The translations under genes were made by a program, and so were the position numbers. A DNA stretch of 7,115 nt. Origin: CF-113 sp035308345 (GTDB lineage: Bacteria > Chloroflexota > Ktedonobacteria > Ktedonobacterales > Ktedonobacteraceae). The number at the start of each line of letters is the position of its first letter. Within the stretch, counting starts at the first letter, position 1. Shown here in pieces: positions 1 to 5,348 of the stretch. The DNA lies in contig DATGGW010000428.1 of NCBI GenBank assembly GCA_035308345.1, forward strand, positions 1 through 7,115, in the 5' to 3' direction. The notes beneath the pieces were generated by a model, which searched no databases, had not been told where the DNA came from, and was given only the letters and a program-made list of their open reading frames with translations.

Positions 1-679
1 CGCCGCTTTTCAAGGCCAGGGCCGCGGGTCCACCGGGCACATATGTCTTATGTCCAAAGAAACTGATTTCAACGCCCTCCTGGCGCGAGACGGGCCGGTC
101 AACCGCAATGGCCACCAACTGATTCTGTTGCAGGACGCGCAGGATGCGCCGCGCTGAACCTTCCATGGGGATCAGCCCAATTCCTCTTTCCCCGCGCTGT
201 CCCAATACAAGATCGGTCATTTGGGGATCGTTGAAGTTTTCCGTGACAATCGAAAGGGGAAAATGACGAGCAAAGTATGCCGCCGCCATGTCATAGTTGC
301 CAAAATGAGCCGAAGCGACTATGATGCCTCGCCCTGGCTCCAGACCTTGCTGGACGTATTCCCTCCAGCCTCCCGCCACCTCAGTGAGATCGCGCATCCG
401 GTGTTCCAGGCGCTCAAAATCAAAGTGAGGGAAATACATAAAATCGGCGATGATGCGTCCATAATTCTTCCACGAGGCAGATGCCAGGTGTCTTACATAC
501 GGATCATGTTCGGAACGACCGGCGACCCGGGCCATATTTTGTTGCGTATTAATGCGCTTCGCTTTCCATCCCAGGTAGCTGGCCAGGCCAACTGCATTAC
601 CAAGCCCGTGCCGCGCGCCCCGCGGCGTCCACTTTGCTAAACCATACCCGGCGCGCGCCAGGTAATAGATTGATGACAC
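1..679 (-). CDS. LpxL/HtrB-type lipid (lysophospholipid) acyltransferase, C-terminus outside window
   Basis: The first 226 residues of a membrane-associated acyltransferase of the LPLAT / lipid A acyltransferase superfamily are present; the 3' end lies beyond the window edge. The family signature HxxxxD is seen as HFGNYD at residues 125-130, inside the block IIVASAHFGNYD. The second conserved block follows at about 188-208 (AVDRP, then GVEISFFG), and a YVPGGPAALALK segment ends the visible part. In the family these residues transfer an acyl chain from acyl-ACP or acyl-CoA to a glycolipid. No lipid A genes are seen here, so a phosphatidylinositol-mannoside-like or other glycolipid acceptor, as for mycobacterial PatA, is as likely as lipid A; this is inference. 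I chose the GTG at 679 because GGAGG lies 5 nt upstream and a promoter ends just before it. An in-frame ATG at 694 has a poorer ribosome binding site. It is on the same strand as the aldehyde dehydrogenase upstream but appears separately transcribed. Confidence 0.85.
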   Translation of the reverse strand, partial: MSSIYYLARAGYGLAKWTPRGARHGLGNAVGLASYLGWKAKRINTQQNMARVAGRSEHDPYVRHLASASWKNYGRIIADFMYFPHFDFERLEHRMRDLTEVAGGWREYVQQGLEPGRGIIVASAHFGNYDMAAAYFARHFPLSIVTENFNDPQMTDLVLGQRGERGIGLIPMEGSARRILRVLQQNQLVAIAVDRPVSRQEGVEISFFGHKTYVPGGPAALALKSG

Positions 680-684
680 TGTAT

Positions 685-689
685 CCTCC
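685..689 (-). promoter_or_regulatory. Ribosome binding site of the acyltransferase (GGAGG)
   Basis: GGAGG on the minus strand with 5 nt to the GTG at 679. It decides the start in favour of GTG over the in-frame ATG at 694, which lies upstream of this site. Confidence 0.7.
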
Positions 690-710
690 AGCATTCTTCT
701 GTATGTCTTT

Positions 711-740
711 ATGGTACGTCGCGGGGTCGGTGAGTGTCAA
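711..740 (-). promoter_or_regulatory. Putative sigma70-type promoter of the acyltransferase gene
   Basis: On the minus strand a perfect -35 TTGACA (735-740) is followed after 18 bp by TACCAT (711-716), which matches 4 of 6 positions of the -10 consensus. Transcription would begin near 704, giving a leader of about 25 nt before the GTG at 679. This suggests the acyltransferase is not simply the third gene of the deoC-ALDH operon. Confidence 0.5.
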
Positions 741-745
741 TGTAG

Positions 746-780
746 AGGTTGGGAGGAATTTAGAATCGCACTCCGAACCT
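746..780 (-). terminator. Imperfect hairpin just after the aldehyde dehydrogenase stop, possible weak terminator
   Basis: AGGTTGGGAG (746-755) and CTCCGAACCT (771-780) pair over 9 of 10 positions, with one G-G mismatch and a 15-nt loop. The hairpin starts 3 nt beyond the aldehyde dehydrogenase stop codon and ends just before the -35 box of the next gene. There is no T-run after it on the minus strand, so intrinsic termination would be weak. It could equally be an operator or chance pairing. Confidence 0.3.
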
Positions 781-783
781 GTT

Positions 784-3255
784 CTACTCTCCATATGGAA
801 TCCAGATGTTCTTGACCTGGGTAGACTCACGTAGGAACTCTTGCCCCTCACCTTGCACAGTCTCCAACCAGGCGCGTGGATGACCATAACTCACCCATGT
901 GCGCTTCATATTGCCCGCCGAGGCCAGTTCAACTCGCTGACAGCCTTCGAGCGGGCCAAAGAACCACATAGAGTCCACGTCATCGTGATCTGCAAGCACC
1001 TGGCTCAGCGTATCGCGGTCGCCCGTCACAATATTCACCACCCCGGCGGGCAAATCGGAGGTCTCCAGCACCTGGTAACAATCGGTCGCGCTCAAGGGCG
1101 ACTGCGGCGATGGAATCACCACCACCGTGTTGCCCATAGCGATGGCCGGAGCAACCAGCGAGATGAATCCGAGCAAAGGGTACTCATCCGGGCAGGCTAT
1201 GCCGATCACGCCGATGGCCTCCGGCAGGGCCAGTACCGCGCCGCGCAAGGGAGGACGATGCACAACCCCCTCGTATTTATCCGTCCAGGCAGCGTAACTG
1301 AACAGGCGCGATATGGCAACCTGCACCTCGTTTGCCGCGTCTGCACGAGTACAGCCTGTCTGCAATGCAACGCGGCGGGCGAACTCGTCTTCACGAGCCG
1401 ACAGGTTCTCGGCGATGTAATAGAGAATTTGCGCCCGGTTATGGGTTGTGCCAATCGCCCAGCCACCCGCAGCATGCGCCGCCTCTACCGCGTTACGTAT
1501 ATCTTTGCGATTGCCCTCACCCACCTGACCAATCACACGCCCCCGCGCATCATACACGTCGCGGCTGTAGCCAGAATCGGGCCTGACCTGTTTGCCGCCG
1601 ATAAACATTTTGGGCGTGCGGTCAATAGCCGGCAATACAGGATGATACCCATTCGTTCCATCATCTCCATATTGATAATTATCTTCCCCGGCCAGACTCT
1701 GCTCATCGCTGCCATCCTCATGGGCAGATTTCGCGCCATTAGCGGATGTAGATTCTATGGCTATAAGAAATTCCTGGGCCGCTTTTGTCTTCCAGGCGGG
1801 CTGCGCGTACTCGTATAGCCCCTCTTTGCCGCCTTCACGACCAAAGCCGCTTTCGCGATATCCCCCAAAGCCGCTCGATGCATCGAACAAGTTAGTGCAG
1901 TTCACCCACACGCTGCCCGCTTTGATTTTGGGAGCGATGTCCAGGGCAAGATTGATATTCTCGCTCCAGACGCTGGCCGCCAGTCCATAGCGGGTGTTAT
2001 TCGCCAGGGCGACAGCTTCGTCGGGAGTTCTGAACGTCATCGCCACCAGCACAGGACCAAAGATTTCGACTTGCGCAATAGTGGTGGCCGGAGAGACATT
2101 GGTAAAGAGCGTGGGTGGAAAGAAGTAGCCCTCGGTCGGACAGGCCCACGATGGCTGCCACATCTGCGCGCCTTCTTCGACGCCCTGGTTCACCAGTCGC
2201 TGGATTTCTTTGAGCTGCCCTGGTGAGACAATGGCCCCGATATCCACCGCTTTATCGAGCGGATCGCCGATGCGCAGGTGTTCCATGCGCTCGCGAAGTT
2301 TCGCGATCAATCGATCAGCTATATTCTCCTGCATAAGCAGGCGCGAACCGGCGCAACAAACCTGCCCCTGGTTGAACCAGATAGCATCGACTACGCCTTC
2401 CACCACGCTGTCCAGGTCTGCATCATCGAAGACGATGAAAGGAGATTTGCCGCCCAGTTCGAGCGAAATTTTTTTACCAGAACCCGCCGTAGCGCGCCTG
2501 ATGCTGCGCCCGACATCGGTCGAGCCGGTAAATGCGATCTTGTTGACATCGGGATGGCGCACCAACGCTTCACCTACCTGTGAAGCCTCTCCTGTCAGGA
2601 TATTGACGACTCCAGGAGGAAGGCCAACTTCCTGCATTATCTCGGCGAACTTGAGCGCGGTGAGCGAGGTATAGCGTGCCGGTTTCAAGACGATGGTGTT
2701 GCCCATCGCCAGCGCGGGAGCGATCTTCCAGGCCAGCATGAGCAGGGGGAAATTCCAGGGGATGATCTGGCCTACCACGCCGACGGGTTCAAAGCCGACC
2801 ATCTCCTGCTCCATCAACTGCGCCCAGCCCGCGTTATAGTAGAAATGGCGCGCGACCAGCGGGATGTCGATATCGCGTGTTTCGCGGATTGGTTTCCCAT
2901 TATCCAGCGATTCCAGCACCGCCAGCAGGCGCGAATGCTTCTGAATGTGACGCGCGATGGCGTACATATAACGAGCGCGCACATGTCCGGGAGTCTTGCC
3001 CCACATCTCAAAGGCCGCGCGCGCCGCAGCGACGGCCCTGTCAACGTCCGCGCTGCTTGCAGCGGCTACACGGGCAAGAGGCTTGCCGGTCGAGGGGTTG
3101 ATGCTCTCGATATACTGTTTGCCTGCGGGTTTGACCCACTTATTATTGATGAACAGGCCGAAAGGCTGGTGCTCTTTGATCCAGGCCAGTCCAGGATTAG
3201 CGGCCTCTGGAGCCGGGCCATATTCCATCGTGTCAAAAATTTCCATGATATTCAT
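784..3255 (-). CDS. Bidomain aldehyde dehydrogenase, ALDH16-like (active N-terminal domain, degenerate C-terminal domain)
   Basis: An 823-residue NAD(P)-dependent aldehyde dehydrogenase, much longer than the usual roughly 490. Domain 1 (about 30-490) has the full active site: PWNFP with the oxyanion Asn168, LKPA with Lys191, FTGS at 242-245, ELGGK with general-base Glu266, GQVC with nucleophile Cys300, and EIFGP with Glu397. An acidic, Asp/Gly-rich linker (about 500-545) leads to domain 2 (about 548-823). That domain resembles an ALDH coenzyme domain (APAIAMGNTVVV, GVVNIVTGD) but lacks the ELGGK glutamate and the GQxC cysteine and is truncated before a full catalytic subdomain. This architecture matches the ALDH16 family, whose bacterial members keep the cysteine that the human protein lost. 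The ATG at 3255 has GGGAGG 6 nt upstream. It lies 15 bp after deoC, so acetaldehyde from DeoC is the probable substrate (inferred); wider aldehyde use is possible. TAG stop at 784-786. Family assignment is from memory of its layout. Confidence 0.92.
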   Translation of the reverse strand: MNIMEIFDTMEYGPAPEAANPGLAWIKEHQPFGLFINNKWVKPAGKQYIESINPSTGKPLARVAAASSADVDRAVAAARAAFEMWGKTPGHVRARYMYAIARHIQKHSRLLAVLESLDNGKPIRETRDIDIPLVARHFYYNAGWAQLMEQEMVGFEPVGVVGQIIPWNFPLLMLAWKIAPALAMGNTIVLKPARYTSLTALKFAEIMQEVGLPPGVVNILTGEASQVGEALVRHPDVNKIAFTGSTDVGRSIRRATAGSGKKISLELGGKSPFIVFDDADLDSVVEGVVDAIWFNQGQVCCAGSRLLMQENIADRLIAKLRERMEHLRIGDPLDKAVDIGAIVSPGQLKEIQRLVNQGVEEGAQMWQPSWACPTEGYFFPPTLFTNVSPATTIAQVEIFGPVLVAMTFRTPDEAVALANNTRYGLAASVWSENINLALDIAPKIKAGSVWVNCTNLFDASSGFGGYRESGFGREGGKEGLYEYAQPAWKTKAAQEFLIAIESTSANGAKSAHEDGSDEQSLAGEDNYQYGDDGTNGYHPVLPAIDRTPKMFIGGKQVRPDSGYSRDVYDARGRVIGQVGEGNRKDIRNAVEAAHAAGGWAIGTTHNRAQILYYIAENLSAREDEFARRVALQTGCTRADAANEVQVAISRLFSYAAWTDKYEGVVHRPPLRGAVLALPEAIGVIGIACPDEYPLLGFISLVAPAIAMGNTVVVIPSPQSPLSATDCYQVLETSDLPAGVVNIVTGDRDTLSQVLADHDDVDSMWFFGPLEGCQRVELASAGNMKRTWVSYGHPRAWLETVQGEGQEFLRESTQVKNIWIPYGE

Positions 3256-3261
3256 TGCGCG

Positions 3262-3267
3262 CCTCCC
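3262..3267 (-). promoter_or_regulatory. Ribosome binding site of the aldehyde dehydrogenase (GGGAGG)
   Basis: GGGAGG on the minus strand, 6 nt before the ATG at 3255, inside the 15-bp gap after the deoC stop. It favours this ATG over a second in-frame ATG three codons later, and indicates co-transcribed, closely spaced translation with deoC. Confidence 0.75.
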
Positions 3268-3270
3268 TGT

Positions 3271-4296
3271 TTAGACCATCGGGTTGTGATGAGCCGCAGC
3301 ATAATGGCCGGTGACAAAGTACGAAAGCTGCCGTTCGATATCTGAAAGCACGCTGCTGGCTCCGAGACGGAAAAGTGTATTGTTGAGCCAGGCGTTGCCC
3401 AGTTCCTCTTTCATCAAAATCAGCCAGTCAAGCGATTGTTTGGCGGTGCGAATACCGCCGGCGGGTTTGAAGCCCACTTTATAGCCGGTGCGTTCAAAGT
3501 ATTCGCGAATGGCGCGCGTCATCACAACGCCGACGGGCAGCGTAGCATTGACGGGTTCTTTGCCGGTAGAGGTTTTGATGAAATCGGCTCCGGCCATCAT
3601 ACACACCAGGCTCGCCATATCCACGTTGCGCAGCGTCGCCAATTCGTGCGTCGCCAGGATGGTCTTCATGTGCGCGTCTCCACATGCGGCGCGAAAGGTT
3701 CGCACCTCGTCGTACAATGCCTGCCAGTTGCCCGTCAGCACGTGCGCGCGCGAGATGACGATATCTATTTCCGCAGCGCCCGCTTTGACCGATGCCTCGA
3801 TTTCTTGCAGTTTTTGCTCAAAGGGATTCTGGCCAGCCGGGAAGCCCGTCGAGACGGCGGCAACAGGTATACCCGAACCGCGCAGGGCCTCGACCGCTAT
3901 AGGCACAAGATTATGATAGACGCAGACCGCTCCCACTTGCAGGTTCATTGCGCCGGCGCCAAGCGCATCCAGAACTTCCTGGCGCACCGGGCGGCGCGCT
4001 TTGGCGCACAGCCGCAGCACATTGCCAGGCGTATCATCACCCATCAACGTTGTAAGGTCGATGCAGGTAATGGCGCGCAGCAGCCACGCCGCCTGCCACT
4101 CTTTCTTGACGGTGCGCCTCGTCGGGATGGTGGCTGCGCGCCGTTCTACCGCGCTGCGATTGACACGCGCCTGCCGCACCCAGTCCATGTCGAACTGCAT
4201 GCCTGGATTGCGCGTGAGATGCGCCTGCGGCGCGGATATAGATTCTGGCAGCGTGATGATTTCTTCTGGTTCGGTTCTTTTTCTGGTGGTGGTCAT
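3271..4296 (-). CDS. deoC: Deoxyribose-phosphate aldolase, eukaryote-like (DERA) type
   Basis: A 341-residue class I aldolase that splits 2-deoxy-D-ribose-5-phosphate into glyceraldehyde-3-phosphate and acetaldehyde, the last step of cytosolic deoxynucleoside catabolism. DFIKTSTGK (238-246) carries the Schiff-base Lys241, GFKPAGGIRT (275-284) carries the proton-relay Lys277, and AAEIDIVISR (174-183) carries Asp178. The sequence resembles the longer human DERA type more than the roughly 250-residue E. coli type: RRTVKKEWQAAWLL, IDLTTL.GDDT, VSTGFPAGQ and the tail LSDIERQ...VTG.YAA are shared with my recollection of human DERA. The first 32 residues precede the conserved core and look poorly conserved. 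I chose the ATG at 4296 because AAGGA lies 9 nt upstream. The frame stays open to an ATG at 4476, but that extension is Arg/Ser-rich, has no family similarity and covers the probable promoter. It is the first gene of an operon with the aldehyde dehydrogenase. Confidence 0.95.
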   Translation of the reverse strand: MTTTRKRTEPEEIITLPESISAPQAHLTRNPGMQFDMDWVRQARVNRSAVERRAATIPTRRTVKKEWQAAWLLRAITCIDLTTLMGDDTPGNVLRLCAKARRPVRQEVLDALGAGAMNLQVGAVCVYHNLVPIAVEALRGSGIPVAAVSTGFPAGQNPFEQKLQEIEASVKAGAAEIDIVISRAHVLTGNWQALYDEVRTFRAACGDAHMKTILATHELATLRNVDMASLVCMMAGADFIKTSTGKEPVNATLPVGVVMTRAIREYFERTGYKVGFKPAGGIRTAKQSLDWLILMKEELGNAWLNNTLFRLGASSVLSDIERQLSYFVTGHYAAAHHNPMV

Positions 4297-4305
4297 ACGC
4301 TTATT

Positions 4306-4310
4306 TCCTT
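4306..4310 (-). promoter_or_regulatory. Ribosome binding site of deoC (AAGGA)
   Basis: AAGGA on the minus strand, 9 nt before the ATG at 4296. No comparable site precedes the alternative internal ATG (residue 33), so this supports the 341-residue product. Confidence 0.55.
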
Positions 4311-4364
4311 CGGGAATACCTGGGAGTAATGCTGCACTGCACTCAAGGTCATGGTCATATGAGT

Positions 4365-4394
4365 ATCTTGACTTATTGGTGAGGGGGTTGTCAA
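4365..4394 (-). promoter_or_regulatory. Candidate deoC operon promoter
   Basis: A perfect -35 TTGACA on the minus strand (4389-4394) is followed after 18 bp by CAAGAT (4365-4370), a poor -10 match of 3 in 6. This would place the start of transcription near 4358, about 60 nt before the deoC ATG. The weak -10 may mean that activation is needed or that the true promoter lies elsewhere. The TTGAC of the -35 also forms one half of an inverted CTTGAC...GTCAAG pair. Confidence 0.35.
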
Positions 4395-4448
4395 GGCAGA
4401 AATATCCTTTAACACCGTTCCAACTGGAAATAGGCAGGTTGGGGAGTG

Positions 4449-4460
4449 ATCGTCGACGAT
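4449..4460. promoter_or_regulatory. 12-bp perfect palindrome, possible operator
   Basis: ATCGTCGACGAT is perfectly self-complementary and lies between the divergent genes, upstream of the candidate deoC promoter. Such short gapless palindromes are typical of dimeric repressor sites (TetR, LacI/DeoR or GntR types), but no regulator gene is in the window and no factor can be named. Confidence 0.35.
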
Positions 4461-4490
4461 GATGAGTTACATACATTCTTCCTATCTCTA

Positions 4491-4519
4491 TTGCTCACCA
4501 AGTAAGGTCATGTTATGCT
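4491..4519 (+). promoter_or_regulatory. Candidate promoter of the YIP1-family gene, extended -10
   Basis: TTGCTC (4491-4496) is followed after 17 bp by TATGCT (4514-4519), which is preceded by TGT and so gives an extended -10 (TGnTATGCT). The predicted start near 4526 leaves a leader of about 70 nt that contains the 4538-4560 inverted repeat. Confidence 0.4.
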
Positions 4520-4537
4520 GCCCCCGGTGGTTGTCGA

Positions 4538-4560
4538 TGCAATATTTATAGGATATTGCA
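4538..4560. repeat. Inverted repeat with 8-bp arms in the leader of the YIP1-family gene
   Basis: TGCAATAT (4538-4545) and ATATTGCA (4553-4560) are perfect reverse complements around a 7-bp spacer (TTATAGG). The site falls downstream of the candidate promoter and ends 36 bp before the ATG. It could be a repressor operator or an AT-rich leader hairpin. Without a cognate regulator the role is open. Confidence 0.5.
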
Positions 4561-4580
4561 GAATACACAGGTAGATAGGT

Positions 4581-4589
4581 AGAAAGGGA
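4581..4589 (+). promoter_or_regulatory. Ribosome binding site of the YIP1-family gene
   Basis: AGAAAGGGA lies 7 nt before the ATG at 4597, a purine-rich Shine-Dalgarno stretch consistent with that start. Confidence 0.5.
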
Positions 4590-4596
4590 AACTATT

Positions 4597-5256
4597 ATGG
4601 CTCGTAGTCCAGATCAGGAAAAAGCACGATTAGAGCAGCCCAACTTCTCAAGTCAAACCGACTTGGCAAAATGTGATACCTCAACTTCTCCACTGAGCGC
4701 TGCGCTTCTTCGACTTCCTCAGCATTATTTCAAAGCAGTGCTCAAGCCATCGGTGGGAACGTTTACCCAGGATGAAGGCAGCGCAAGTTGGAGCCTTGTG
4801 TGGATACAACTACTTGTATGGTCCATTCTGGACGCTGCGCTTGGAGTGCTGGTGAATCTCATCTCTCGTCCGACAACAAGCACACCATTCCTGCGATTCT
4901 TTGCGCTTGCTACTTCTTATGGACTGGTTGTTCTTGTGCCCATGCTTTTCTTTCTCCTCATGGGCATCGTTTATCTGCTTTCAAGGTACCTTGGTGGACA
5001 GGGAACTTTCCTGGAACAATGTAATGTCTCGCTCTACATTCAGGCGCCCCTGGGCATTCTTAGCAAACTCCTGGCTTTGATTCCCGGTGTGGGCAGAATA
5101 CTCAACTCCATTTTGAGTCTTTACGGGATCGTGATACAGGTCTTTGCATTTATGGCCGTGCATCGTCTCAGCAGGGGCAAGGCGATAGCAACCATACTCA
5201 TCCCACTGGTGGCAATAGGGGTATTTGCGGGAGCAATCTTTCTTGTAATGAAGTAA
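4597..5256 (+). CDS. YIP1-family integral membrane protein of unknown function
   Basis: A 219-residue protein with a polar, Ser/Thr-rich cytosolic N-terminus (1-62) and about five predicted transmembrane helices, near 66-90, 104-129, 146-165, 167-188 and 196-217. The pattern fits the bacterial Yip1-domain family: a QAPLGILSKLLALIPGVGRI segment, then LSLYGIVIQVFAFMAVHRLSRGKA, then a last hydrophobic helix ending in a short basic tail. Bacterial members have no settled biochemical role; eukaryotic Yip1 proteins act in membrane traffic, which cannot be carried over. No signal peptide or catalytic motif is visible. The ATG at 4597 is supported by the AGAAAGGGA site. It is transcribed alone, divergently from deoC and convergently with the ABC operon, and its base composition looks more AT-rich than that of its neighbours. 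The family call is from pattern memory, so another small polytopic family is possible. Confidence 0.75.
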   Translation: MARSPDQEKARLEQPNFSSQTDLAKCDTSTSPLSAALLRLPQHYFKAVLKPSVGTFTQDEGSASWSLVWIQLLVWSILDAALGVLVNLISRPTTSTPFLRFFALATSYGLVVLVPMLFFLLMGIVYLLSRYLGGQGTFLEQCNVSLYIQAPLGILSKLLALIPGVGRILNSILSLYGIVIQVFAFMAVHRLSRGKAIATILIPLVAIGVFAGAIFLVMK

Positions 5257-5281
5257 GCCTTATGAATATTAACGACCTGGA

Positions 5282-5329
5282 TCGGGAGTGATCTGTCATG
5301 CTTCGCTGCGCTCAGCATGACATTCCCGA
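5282..5329. terminator. Strong nested hairpin between convergent genes; likely bidirectional terminator and possible dispersed repeat
   Basis: Inner arms TGTCATGCT (5294-5302) and AGCATGACA (5314-5322) pair perfectly over 9 bp around an 11-nt loop. Outer arms TCGGGA (5282-5287) and TCCCGA (5324-5329) pair over 6 bp. It sits 25 bp after the YIP1-family stop and 19 bp before the ABC ATPase stop, as expected for a shared terminator. There is only a short T-run (TTT at 5331-5333) on the plus side and none on the minus side. The core, with its TTCGCTGCGCTCAGC centre, resembles GTCATGCTGAGC-type intergenic repeats I recall from several environmental bacterial genomes; this was not verified. Confidence 0.6.
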
Positions 5330-5348
5330 CTTTGATTGGTAATAATCA

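Larger units (their letters stand above)
4297..4596. other. Divergent intergenic region between deoC and the YIP1-family gene
   Basis: About 300 bp without a convincing gene, visibly more AT-rich than its neighbours. It holds a candidate deoC promoter around 4365-4394 (minus), a 12-bp perfect palindrome (4449-4460), a candidate extended -10 promoter for the rightward gene (4491-4519), and an 8-bp inverted repeat in that gene's leader (4538-4560). The 9-mer AAGGTCATG occurs twice in the same orientation, at 4345-4353 and 4504-4512. The open frame that reaches back to 4476 on the minus strand is judged non-coding. Confidence 0.7.

Noticed and set aside
597..887. 96-residue minus-strand open frame across the ALDH-acyltransferase junction
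   Set aside because: It overlaps the ends of both real genes in another frame, has no domain, and covers the promoter and ribosome binding site of the acyltransferase.
841..1818. 325-residue open frame on the plus strand opposite the aldehyde dehydrogenase
   Set aside because: It is rich in His, Arg and Cys with no recognisable domain, lies antisense to a strongly conserved gene, and is explained by codon structure of the GC-rich opposite strand.
784..3255. Possibility that the 823-residue dehydrogenase is an artefactual fusion of two genes
   Set aside because: The frame is continuous with no frameshift sign, the second half lacks its own start and ribosome binding site, and the layout matches a known bidomain family.
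3436..4329. 297-residue open frame on the plus strand opposite deoC
   Set aside because: Composition is atypical (His, Arg and Gly rich), there is no domain, and it covers the conserved DeoC core in antisense; a shadow frame.
4297..4476. 60-residue N-terminal extension of DeoC from an ATG at 4476
   Set aside because: No similarity to DeoC, unusual composition, it overlaps the candidate promoter and palindrome, and a better ribosome binding site serves the ATG at 4296.
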